A DNA stretch of 41,293 bases, taken from positions 1-41,293 of the forward strand of contig JAKOSN010000273.1 of NCBI GenBank assembly GCA_029777335.1, written 5' to 3'. The notes below the pieces were generated by a model, which was given only the letters and a program-made list of their open reading frames with translations, was not told the DNA's origin and searched no databases. Each line of letters opens with the position of its first letter. Positions within the stretch are counted from its first letter, which is position 1. Position numbers and translations under genes: made by a program. Below are positions 30,640 to 37,688 of the stretch, piece after piece. This DNA comes from Planctomycetota bacterium (lineage in GTDB: Bacteria; Planctomycetota; Planctomycetia; Gemmatales; Gemmataceae).

Positions 30640-31707
30640 TCAATCTGTGTCAAGACGAGTGGCGGCGATGCGCAAGGTGAGCCGGCTGTGGTAATAGACA
30701 TCGCACAGATAGATACGCAGAGGGGCACCGCCAAAAACCTGGGTCGAAAGCCATTGACCGAGATCCTGGTAATAGCGCCAGATCTGGGGATCCTCCCAGG
30801 TCGACTCGCGCAGCGTAAAATCGAGCGCGTAGATGCCCCCTGCTTCGCGACGCAACCGAACCGTCTTGCCGCCGCGCTGGTTGAAGTAGCCCGCTTGCTG
30901 GAGTGCTTCGCCGGTGGCGGCGGCGAGATCGCGCGACACCTCGTGGCTGAAATACAGGTCTTCTCTGGGGCCATAGGCCAGGACTTCGTAATCTTTTGAG
31001 GTATGGTAACTCTCATTTGCCATCACCCCGACCCCCAGGAGGACCAGGTTCAGCAGAACCACGGGGACGGTGAATCCCAGGGTGCGCTTGAGTGAAGCAG
31101 CCAGGACATTGCGCTCACGCAGCAGCTGGTGTGCCTCGCGATACCGAACGCTCGCCAGCATGTAGATCAGCGGAACGGTGATTCCCCAGCCCACCACCAG
31201 GAGAGCCAGAAACGAGGCAAGATCGGCGATTGAGGTGGTGAGCACCAACCCTGCAAAGAACACCAGATTGAGCGCGAAGCCAAGCGTCCCAAAGAGGAGT
31301 GCCCGCATGCGCCGTTGGGAACGCCATTCATTTCGGGCCATGGCGAACCCTCCTCCCGCGGGGCCTCCCAGCAGGGTCGCCAACGCAATGGAGGAGGGCG
31401 GTTCAAGGAACGAGGCCAGCGGGCGAGCGTCCAGCTCTGCGGTCAGATCCGGCACCAGCGCGGCGACGGCCTCTGCCTCACGACGAGACAACGAGGGCGA
31501 GTTGTCCGGCGGGGCAGGAGGGACCGTTTCCGGGGCCAGCAATGGCGACGGAGCGATGGCGAGAGGTTGGGCCGCGGTCGGCGCGGGGTTGTCCTCCTCG
31601 GGGAAGACAAGGGTTTGCTTACAGACGGGGCAGAGGCAGAGCTGTCCTGGACGCGCCACGCTCGATTGCAGTCTGCGGCCACACGAACAAACAATCTGCA
31701 TCACCAT
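30640..31707 (-). CDS. Zinc-ribbon membrane protein, paralogue 2 of 3
   Basis: A 355-residue paralogue with the same layout: zinc ribbon (MVMQIVCSCGRRLQ, CLCPVCKQTLVFPEE), Pro/Ala-rich linker, membrane region (LATLLGGPAGGGFAMARNEW, then FALNLVFFAGLVL, FLALLVVGWGITVPLIYML, FTVPVVLLNLVLLGVGV) and soluble C-terminal domain. The last contains LYFSHEVSRDLAAATGEALQQAGYF, KTVRLRREAGGIYALDFTL, WRYYQDLGQWLSTQVFGG and LRIYLCD. The order YFS/ALxxAGYF/K(S/T)VRLR/DF/LSTxVF/L-I-LC(D/N) is kept in all copies and looks like a genuine fold of unknown role. The start is the ATG at 31707, with GGAGGG upstream in a leader shared with copies 1 and 3. Confidence 0.85.
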   Translation of the reverse strand: MVMQIVCSCGRRLQSSVARPGQLCLCPVCKQTLVFPEEDNPAPTAAQPLAIAPSPLLAPETVPPAPPDNSPSLSRREAEAVAALVPDLTAELDARPLASFLEPPSSIALATLLGGPAGGGFAMARNEWRSQRRMRALLFGTLGFALNLVFFAGLVLTTSIADLASFLALLVVGWGITVPLIYMLASVRYREAHQLLRERNVLAASLKRTLGFTVPVVLLNLVLLGVGVMANESYHTSKDYEVLAYGPREDLYFSHEVSRDLAAATGEALQQAGYFNQRGGKTVRLRREAGGIYALDFTLRESTWEDPQIWRYYQDLGQWLSTQVFGGAPLRIYLCDVYYHSRLTLRIAATRLDTD

Positions 31708-31778
31708 GGGCTTGGTCCCTCCGGACGATGCAGGGAACCATCAATCGTAGCGACACTTCGCTGTCCCTTGTGATAGCC
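31544..31778 (-). repeat. Repeated 5' segment and leader, copy in paralogue 2
   Basis: 31544-31735 matches 30405-30596 of copy 1 (coding part plus 28 bases of leader). The leader 31708-31778 matches 32949-33020 of copy 3 with about three substitutions and one indel. Copy 2 is therefore a mosaic link between the other two. Confidence 0.85.
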
Positions 31779-31871
31779 ATCTTCCGCTTTGTAGCAAAGA
31801 GCGGGTGAGTACGACCGTTTTTCGCAGACGCACGGATCACGCTACGTGGAGCGATCACGCGCGCACGGAAG

Positions 31872-32948
31872 TCAGTCTCGCGGGCGGGTGCTGGCGGAGA
31901 TCATCACGACCGCGCGCTCCTCGAAATAGCTGTTGCAAAGGTGGATGCGCAGCGAAGAACCGCGAAACACCTGGGTCGAGAGGTGCCCTCCCAGGTCGCG
32001 GAAATATTGCACGATCACGTCCTCCGTCCACGTCGAATCGGGCACGATAAAATCAAGGACGTAATCACCCTCGAGGAGACGCAGGCGAACGGATTTCTCC
32101 TCGGTCTTGCTGCCCTTCTTATCGGTCCGAAACCGATGGCTGAAATAGCCGGCCTGTGTGAGGGCCTCGCCCAGTCGGTTCGCTGTCGTCGGCTGGATAT
32201 CGGCGCTGTAGTAGAGGATTCGCTCGGAGCCGTAATTGATCGGTTGATAATCTCTGATTGCCAGATGATGGTGATACCTGTCCGTTGCAAACACGAACAA
32301 CAGGATATTACTTGCCATCAACCCCGCCGTTAAGTGAAACACACTGCCCACGGCAGCCAGGAAACTGAGCGACGGCTGTCGTTGATATTCCGGTTGATAC
32401 AGCATCGTGGCGGTCAGTGAGAGCAGAGGGACGGCCAGACACCAGACGAGAACGCTGAGCAGAAACCAGGCGCTGAACTGTTCGGTTCGGGTGGCCAAGG
32501 CCAGCGCCAGCAACAAAATCACGTTGAATGCCGTGCCAAGGATCCCAAAGAGAATCGCGCGCAGGCGACGGCGTAAATGCCATTCATTGATCGCGAGAAC
32601 ATAGGATCCGCCCGCTACTCCTGCCAGGAGCGTCGCGAACCCAACCGAGGTGGGTGTTTCCAGCGGAGGGATGGCGGGCTCCTCGTTCAGGCCAAGTGTC
32701 CACTCCGGAATCAACGCCGTGAGCGGCTCGGGTTCGATGTGCGGGAACGATTCGGGAGGAGCGGGGGCAGAGGGCAACTTCTGGATCGCGGGCGCGGATT
32801 CCGGATGGGTGGGAGGAGGGAGCGACGCGGTGGAATCCTCGGGGATAACGAGCGTTTGTTTGCACACCGGGCAGATGCACGTTTGTCCCGGGAGCCCAAT
32901 GCGCGTCTGTAACTTGCGGCCGCACGAACAAACGATCTGCATCACCAT
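31872..32948 (-). CDS. Zinc-ribbon membrane protein, paralogue 3 of 3
   Basis: A 358-residue paralogue. The zinc ribbon (MVMQIVCSCGRKLQ, CICPVCKQTLVIPED), linker, four hydrophobic segments (about 115-245) and C-terminal domain correspond to the other copies, with ILYYSADIQPTTANRLGEALTQAGYF, KSVRLRLLEGDYVLDFIV, LSTQVFRGSSLRIHLCN. Copy 3 carries a lysine-rich insert (RFRTDKKGSKTEEKS) just before KSVRLR. The start is placed at the ATG at 32948, consistent with the other copies; the frame stays open 174 bases upstream through the repeated leader, which is not protein-coding in the others. It is first in the direction of transcription, so the three genes may form one unit reading toward infC. Confidence 0.85.
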   Translation of the reverse strand: MVMQIVCSCGRKLQTRIGLPGQTCICPVCKQTLVIPEDSTASLPPPTHPESAPAIQKLPSAPAPPESFPHIEPEPLTALIPEWTLGLNEEPAIPPLETPTSVGFATLLAGVAGGSYVLAINEWHLRRRLRAILFGILGTAFNVILLLALALATRTEQFSAWFLLSVLVWCLAVPLLSLTATMLYQPEYQRQPSLSFLAAVGSVFHLTAGLMASNILLFVFATDRYHHHLAIRDYQPINYGSERILYYSADIQPTTANRLGEALTQAGYFSHRFRTDKKGSKTEEKSVRLRLLEGDYVLDFIVPDSTWTEDVIVQYFRDLGGHLSTQVFRGSSLRIHLCNSYFEERAVVMISASTRPRD

Positions 32949-33020
32949 GGTGCTTGGTCCCTCCGGACGATGCAGGGAACCATCAATCGTAGCGACACGC
33001 CGCTGTCTCTTGTGATAGCC
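32949..33020 (-). repeat. Leader repeat upstream of paralogue 3
   Basis: About 72 bases matching the leader of copy 2 (31708-31778). It contains the GGAGGG ribosome-binding site and a conserved stretch ending at GGCTATCACAAG. Conservation of untranslated DNA suggests either a shared regulatory site or simple recent duplication. Confidence 0.8.
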
Positions 33021-33142
33021 CTCCCTGTCCCCCTTGCAAAGACAGGAATCCCTCGCGGGATGGCGCCAGACTGCCCTACCGACCTTGACGCGCGAGCATT
33101 TGTTCATCAAACTCCCACGCACTCATTCGCAGGGAGGGAAGG

Positions 33143-33433
33143 ATGCCTCGCATTCATTTCACGCAAAATCTGCAGCGCCATCTTCACTGTCCGTCCTGCA
33201 CGGTCGCGGGTCAGACGGTGCGCGAGGCGCTCGACGCGGTCTTTGCTCTCCATCCGCGGGCGCGCTTGTACGTCCTCGATGAACAGGGCGAACTTCGCAA
33301 ACACATGGTCATCTTTGTCGATGCGGTGCAAATTCGCGACCGCGTTGGCCTGACCGATCCGGTGGCCAGCAGCGGCGAGGTTTATGTGATGCAGGCCCTC
33401 TCCGGCGGGGCTTCCGACCACCAGGATGAGTGA
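33143..33433 (+). CDS. MoaD/ThiS-family small ubiquitin-like protein with tail after Gly-Gly
   Basis: A 96-residue beta-grasp protein. PRIHFTQNLQRHL, then VREALDAVFALHPRARLYVLDEQGELRKHMVIFVD and VYVMQALSGG match MoaD/ThiS-like sulfur carriers, which are adenylated and thiocarboxylated on a terminal Gly-Gly. Here G88-G89 is followed by seven residues (ASDHQDE), so a normal thiocarboxylate end would need trimming. A CPSC pair (C16, C19) near the N-terminus is also unusual. The ATG at 33143 has a strong GGGAGGGAAGG. It lies 16 bases before the beta-propeller gene. MoaD-like genes next to sialidase-like propeller genes recur in bacteria, as far as I recall; the joint function is unknown. Confidence 0.82.
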   Translation: MPRIHFTQNLQRHLHCPSCTVAGQTVREALDAVFALHPRARLYVLDEQGELRKHMVIFVDAVQIRDRVGLTDPVASSGEVYVMQALSGGASDHQDE

Positions 33434-33449
33434 ACCTTCAGGAGAAACC

Positions 33450-34571
33450 ATGACCACGCGCATCTGGGTTGGCACACACAAGGGTGTATTCACCATCGAA
33501 CGGCGCAGCGGACGCTGGACCATCGCCCAGGCGGCTTTCCTCGGCGATGATTCTCCCATGCTGTTGCCCGATCCGCGCGATGGCAGCCTCTATGTGGCGC
33601 TTCATCACGGACATTTTGGATCAAAATTACATCGTTCGCGCGACCAGGGCCGTTCCTGGGAAGAGATGGCCGTTCCCACCTATCCGCCCAAACCCGAGGG
33701 GTACGACGAGACCAACCCGACGTCAGGCAAGGTGATTCCCTGGCGGGTGGAGAAGATCTGGAGTCTCGAAGCCGGCCACCCAGGTCAACCCGGGGTCCTG
33801 TGGTGTGGGACGATTCCGGGCGGACTCTTTCGTTCCGACGATGGCGGCGCCTCGTGGAACCTGGTGCGTTCGCTCTGGGACGATCCGCGGCGCAAACAAT
33901 GGTTTGGCGGAGGAGCCGATCTCCCCGGGATTCACTCGATTGCCGTCGACCCGCGCGATGGCCGCCGAGTCCTTCTTGGCGTATCCTGCGGAGGAGTGTG
34001 GGAGACACGCGACGACGGTGCCAGTTGGGACGTGCGCGCCAACGGCCTGTGGGCGGCGTACATGCCGCCCGATCGCCGCGAGGATCCCCTCATTCAGGAT
34101 GTGCATCGGGTGGTGCTCTGTCGCGAGCAGCCGGACTGTTTGTGGACCCAGCATCACAACGGGGTGTTCCGCTCCACCGATGGGGCGGTCAGCTGGCAGG
34201 AAGTGCCGCACGTGCAGCCGTCGGTTTTTGGCTTCGCCGTGGCGGTTCATCCCCACGATGCGCGGCTGGCGTGGACGGTACCCGCGATCAAGGACGAGAA
34301 GCGCATTCCCGTGGCAGGACAGGTGGTGGTGGCGCGAACACGCGATGGCGGGAAGTCCTTCGAGGTGCTGCGCAACGGTTTGCCCCAGGAACATGCGTAC
34401 GATCTCACCTATCGCCATGCCCTTGACATCGCTGCCAACGGCGAGGTCCTCGCCTTTGGGAGCACCACAGGAAGCTTGTGGACCTCGGAAGACCAGGGCG
34501 ATTCCTGGCAATGTGTCTCCGAACATCTGCCGCCCATTCTTTGTGTTCGTTTTGAAGGGCGCGCGGCCTGA
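33450..34571 (+). CDS. Asp-box (BNR) beta-propeller protein, sialidase-like
   Basis: A 373-residue protein without a signal peptide. It carries several Asp-box-like repeats (S-x-D-x-G-x-[ST]-W): LHRSRDQGRSWEEM, LFRSDDGGASWNLV, VWETRDDGASWDVR, VFRSTDGAVSWQEV, VVARTRDGGKSFEVL and LWTSEDQGDSWQCV. Such repeats form a 6- or 7-bladed beta-propeller, as in sialidases and Vps10-like proteins; the usual catalytic Arg triad and Tyr of sialidases are not evident. The start is set at the ATG at 33450 behind GGAGAAACC; an in-frame ATG at 33426 overlaps the MoaD gene end and is also possible. Tight linkage to the MoaD-like gene suggests that they act together, but the reaction is unknown. Confidence 0.85.
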   Translation: MTTRIWVGTHKGVFTIERRSGRWTIAQAAFLGDDSPMLLPDPRDGSLYVALHHGHFGSKLHRSRDQGRSWEEMAVPTYPPKPEGYDETNPTSGKVIPWRVEKIWSLEAGHPGQPGVLWCGTIPGGLFRSDDGGASWNLVRSLWDDPRRKQWFGGGADLPGIHSIAVDPRDGRRVLLGVSCGGVWETRDDGASWDVRANGLWAAYMPPDRREDPLIQDVHRVVLCREQPDCLWTQHHNGVFRSTDGAVSWQEVPHVQPSVFGFAVAVHPHDARLAWTVPAIKDEKRIPVAGQVVVARTRDGGKSFEVLRNGLPQEHAYDLTYRHALDIAANGEVLAFGSTTGSLWTSEDQGDSWQCVSEHLPPILCVRFEGRAA

Positions 34572-34598
34572 GGGTGGGGAGGAAGTGGTATCGGCACG

Positions 34599-35513
34599 TT
34601 GAAACTGCTCACGGCAGGATTGGCGACGCTGGTCGTCGATGCAGGGCGACCACGGACGCGCTCGCTGGGAGTTCCGGTGGGCGGGGCGGCGGATCGCTTC
34701 CAGTTCGCCCTGGGAAATGCCCTGGTCGGCAATCCGCCCGATACTCCGGCTCTGGAGATTACCCTGCAGGGCCCGACACTTCAGAGCGATGTTCCCCTCG
34801 CCTGTGTGGTACAGGGCGCGCCCTTTGACCTGTTCACGTCGTCCCGGGCGCTCCGTGCCGGGACGACGTTCACCCTCCCTGCGGGCGAAACGCTGACGAT
34901 TGGTGGATCTGGCGAGGGGATGCGGGGCTATCTCTGCATCCATGGCGGAGTGCAAATAGCGTCCATTCTGGGTAGTCAGTCGTCGCTCGAACCGCTCCGC
35001 GCCGGAGAGGAACTCGCCTGCCACCCGGCCACCATCGGCGGACGCTTTCTCGGTCCTTCCTTCACCAGCCAGGACGATCCGTTGCTTTTGCGGGTGCTCC
35101 CCGGCCCACAGGTCGACTGGTTTGAGCGGGAGGCGTTTCTGGCGAACTCGTATACTGTCTCGCCAAGCAGCAATCGCATGGGATTGCGCTTGCAGGGGAA
35201 TCCGCTTCGCGTCCCCTCGCGCGAGTTGATCTCGGAACCCGTTTGCCCTGGTTCGGTGCAGGTGACACGCGAGGGACAGTGCATCATCCTGGGCATCGAT
35301 GCGCAGACGATTGGCGGCTATCCGCGGATTGTGCAGGTGATCAGCGCCGATCTGGACAAGCTGGGGCGCTTGCGACCTGGCGAGGTGGTGCGCTTTCGCC
35401 TGGTCACCCTGGCCGAGGCAGAAGCCCTCTACCACGCGCGCCAGAACGAACTGCACAACTGGTGTCAGCGTGCCCGGGTTACGGCCCTGGTGCGCCGATT
35501 GAGCGAGGAGTGA
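34599..35513 (+). CDS. pxpC: Biotin-dependent carboxyltransferase family / 5-oxoprolinase subunit C
   Basis: A 304-residue KipA/PxpC-type protein. It shows MKLLTAGLATLVVDAGRPRTRSLGVPVGGAADRFQFALGNALVGNP, the conserved EITLQGPTL, RGYLCIHGGVQI, VDWFEREAFLANSYTVSPSSNRMGLRL and SVQVTREGQCIILGIDAQTIGGYPRI. PxpC works with PxpA and PxpB in ATP-dependent opening of 5-oxoproline to glutamate, and its cyclophilin-like fold is shared with urea amidolyase domains. No pxpA or pxpB gene is in the window, so an orphan role or a distant partner is possible. The start is TTG at 34599 (MKLLTAG matches family starts) with GGGGAGGAAG rather far upstream. It lies 27 bases after the propeller gene. Confidence 0.9.
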   Translation: MKLLTAGLATLVVDAGRPRTRSLGVPVGGAADRFQFALGNALVGNPPDTPALEITLQGPTLQSDVPLACVVQGAPFDLFTSSRALRAGTTFTLPAGETLTIGGSGEGMRGYLCIHGGVQIASILGSQSSLEPLRAGEELACHPATIGGRFLGPSFTSQDDPLLLRVLPGPQVDWFEREAFLANSYTVSPSSNRMGLRLQGNPLRVPSRELISEPVCPGSVQVTREGQCIILGIDAQTIGGYPRIVQVISADLDKLGRLRPGEVVRFRLVTLAEAEALYHARQNELHNWCQRARVTALVRRLSEE

Positions 35514-35530
35514 CAGGAGGCTGTCTTTCT
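35512..35530. terminator. Small hairpin at the pxpC stop
   Basis: GACAG (35512-35516) and CTGTC (35521-35525) form a 5-bp stem with a 4-base loop followed by TTTCT. It overlaps the pxpC stop and lies between convergent genes; it is a weak terminator candidate. Confidence 0.35.
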
Positions 35531-36215
35531 ATTCCTCGGTCAGCAGGGTTCGTGCGCGCTGAAAAATGCTGTCGAACATCGCCACGGTGAGCCGACCGGT
35601 AAAGGTGTTTTGCTGGCTGGGATGAAAACAACCAAGGAGATGATAGGGGCCCAGTGGTGCCTCGCTGCCATGACCGAACTTCGGTTGTCGCGGCAGACGA
35701 TGCCCCAGGGTGCGCAGCGTGCGCAGAACTCCCGACCAGGCGAAGGAACCGAGGCAGAGAATCACGCGCACCGCGGTCAGGGCGCGCAGTTCCTCGGCGA
35801 GATAGGGCAAGCAGGCATCGCGTTCGGCGGGGGTGGGGTGGTTGTCGGGCGGGGCGCAGTGGACACAGGCGGTGATGTAACAATCGGTCAGGTGCAAGCC
35901 ATCGTCGCGATGGGTGGAGGTCGGTTGGTTGGCGTAGCCAGCGCGATAAAGGGCGGCAAAGAGCCAGTCGCCGGACCGATCGCCGGTGAACACGCGGCCG
36001 GTGCGATTTCCACCATGTGCCGCCGGCGCCAGTCCGCACAGGAGGAGGCGCGCTGCCGGATCGCCAAAACCGGGGACGGGCTTGCCCCAGTAGTCCTCGT
36101 TGGCGAAGGCACGCCGCCGTGTGCGCGCGACCTCTTCGCGCCAGGCGACCAGCCGCGGACAGCGTTCACACGCGATCACCCGCGCCTGAATCTCTTCCAG
36201 GGTGGGCAGTTCCAT
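35529..36215 (-). CDS. Family 5 uracil-DNA glycosylase (UdgB-like)
   Basis: A 228-residue base-excision-repair enzyme that removes uracil from DNA. Motif A is GLAPAAHGGNRTGRVFTGD and motif B is HPSQQNTFTGRLT, both characteristic of type 5 (UDGb) enzymes. Cysteines in ACERCPRLVAWREEVA, in YITACVHCAPP and later in VILCLGS fit the 4Fe-4S cluster found in families 4 and 5. The start is the ATG at 36215 (MELPTLEEIQARV). An upstream ATG at 36245 would fall inside the right arm of a 16-bp hairpin and is less attractive, though it would only add ten residues. The gene converges on pxpC with 15 bases between them. Confidence 0.9.
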   Translation of the reverse strand: MELPTLEEIQARVIACERCPRLVAWREEVARTRRRAFANEDYWGKPVPGFGDPAARLLLCGLAPAAHGGNRTGRVFTGDRSGDWLFAALYRAGYANQPTSTHRDDGLHLTDCYITACVHCAPPDNHPTPAERDACLPYLAEELRALTAVRVILCLGSFAWSGVLRTLRTLGHRLPRQPKFGHGSEAPLGPYHLLGCFHPSQQNTFTGRLTVAMFDSIFQRARTLLTEE

Positions 36216-36241
36216 CACAGCGACTGCTTTCACGGGACGAA

Positions 36242-36283
36242 CCATCCCCGGCGCGGTTTCGGGTGGGACCGCGCCGGGGATGG
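36242..36283 (-). terminator. 16-bp GC-rich hairpin between DUF1501 and the glycosylase gene
   Basis: A perfect 16-bp stem (36242-36257 with 36268-36283) and a 10-base loop (TTCGGGTGGG). It lies 68 bases past the stop of the second DUF1501 gene and just before the glycosylase gene. It probably ends the DUF1501 transcript. It lacks a T-run. Confidence 0.65.
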
Positions 36284-36351
36284 AAGGTCCCTCACCTCGT
36301 GAAGGCGTCCCTGTTCAGAATACAACGAAATGGAGGCGGTGCCCTCTCCGG

Positions 36352-37647
36352 TTAGAACAATTCCTTCACGGGCGATCCGCCATCGACGAGCTTGAGCGGA
36401 CGTCCTTCGGGGCTGAGGTTCTCCTTGCGCGGGTTGATCTTCATCGCATGGCAGAAGGTGCAGAAGAGATCGGCGACCGTGACCGGGCGTTCCTTCACCG
36501 AGGTGCCGTCGGCGGTCGAGGCGCCCAGAACCTGTCCGCCCTTGATTCCGCCCCCTGCCAGAGCGACGTTGAAGACGCGGGGATAGTGGTCGCGCCCGGT
36601 GTTGCCGTTGATGCGCGGCGTTCGACCGAACTCACCCACCCAGACAACCAGCGTTCGATCCAGCATCCCGCGCTCTTTCAGATCGGTCACCAGCGCGCCG
36701 AACCCTGGGTCAACGCCTTCGCTCAGTGTTTTGGTGCGGTTGAAGTTGTCCTGGTGGGTGTCCCAGCCGTTGGACTCGATTTCGATAAACGTTACGCCAG
36801 CCTCAACGAGGCGCCGCGCCAGCAGACACCCCTGGCCAAAGGAGGTGCGCCCATAGCGTTCGCGCACACTGGCTTTTTCCTTGCCAATGTCGAACGCCTC
36901 CAGACGCGGACTGAGAACCATCCTGGAAGCGCTGGTGTACAGGGCCTGATGCTCCTTCACCTGGTGCTCGGCTCCGGATTCGGCGAAGTCGGCTTCCAGA
37001 TCCTTGAGCAGACCCACGCGTTTGCTGAAACGCGCCGTCCCCACGCTGCGCGGCAACTCGACGTTGAGCGGCATCTGGCTGGGATTGCTGACCACAAAGG
37101 GAGCGTACTGCATCCCCAGAAAGCCCGAGCCGATCACGTTGAACCGCCCGCCGATGTTGACGAAGTGCGGCAGATCGAAATCCTTCGGCGCAATCTCCGA
37201 GGCGACGATGGCGCCGATGCTGGGAAATTTGATTCCGCCCGTGGGGACATAGCCGGTGTGCATCTGGAAGGTGGCACGCTGATGTTCGCCTTCGCGGCTG
37301 GTCATCGAGCGGATAAGAGCGATCTCTTTCATCGCTTTGGCCACGTTGGGCCAGTGCTCGGCAATCCGGATTCCGCTGACGGCGGTTTCGATCGCCTTGG
37401 TCGGTCCGCCATTCCTGGTGTCGGGCTTGGGGTCGAATGTCTCAAACTGGCTGGGTCCGCCGCGCATGAACATCAGAATGCAGGCCATGCCTTTTTTGCG
37501 CAGCTCCTCGGCATGCAGGGTCATGGTATCTTTCCAGCCGAGCAGACCCAGGCCAGCCGAGCCGGCAGCGATCGTGCGAAGGAAGGTGCGCCGACTGAGA
37601 ACGCCCTCGCGCCCCGTGCGGACATGCATCAGAGTTTGAACGGTCAT
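36352..37647 (-). CDS. DUF1501 domain-containing secreted protein
   Basis: A 431-residue DUF1501 protein. The N-terminus LSRRTFLRTIAAGSAGLGLLG is a Tat-type twin-arginine signal. The body includes MACILMFMRGGPSQFETFDPKP, ALIRSMTSREGEHQRATFQMHTG, WDTHQDNFNRTKTLSEGVDP, VWVGEFGRTPRINGNTGRDHYP and LAGGGIKGGQVLG, all core features of the alkaline-phosphatase-like DUF1501 family. It follows the DUF1549/DUF1553 gene by 41 bases on the same strand. It is clearly a different paralogue from the copy at 238-1677, with closer agreement to the GEHQRATF-type subgroup. Role is unknown; export with its haem-binding partner is inferred. Confidence 0.93.
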   Translation of the reverse strand: MTVQTLMHVRTGREGVLSRRTFLRTIAAGSAGLGLLGWKDTMTLHAEELRKKGMACILMFMRGGPSQFETFDPKPDTRNGGPTKAIETAVSGIRIAEHWPNVAKAMKEIALIRSMTSREGEHQRATFQMHTGYVPTGGIKFPSIGAIVASEIAPKDFDLPHFVNIGGRFNVIGSGFLGMQYAPFVVSNPSQMPLNVELPRSVGTARFSKRVGLLKDLEADFAESGAEHQVKEHQALYTSASRMVLSPRLEAFDIGKEKASVRERYGRTSFGQGCLLARRLVEAGVTFIEIESNGWDTHQDNFNRTKTLSEGVDPGFGALVTDLKERGMLDRTLVVWVGEFGRTPRINGNTGRDHYPRVFNVALAGGGIKGGQVLGASTADGTSVKERPVTVADLFCTFCHAMKINPRKENLSPEGRPLKLVDGGSPVKELF

Positions 37648-37688
37648 CGGTGAATCCTCGTGGATGATCGCAGAAGGAAGCCACGTTC

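Noticed and set aside
30405..31735. Repeats as a transposon or insertion sequence
   Set aside because: The repeated DNA is the leader and first codons of paralogous genes; there is no transposase or terminal inverted repeat.
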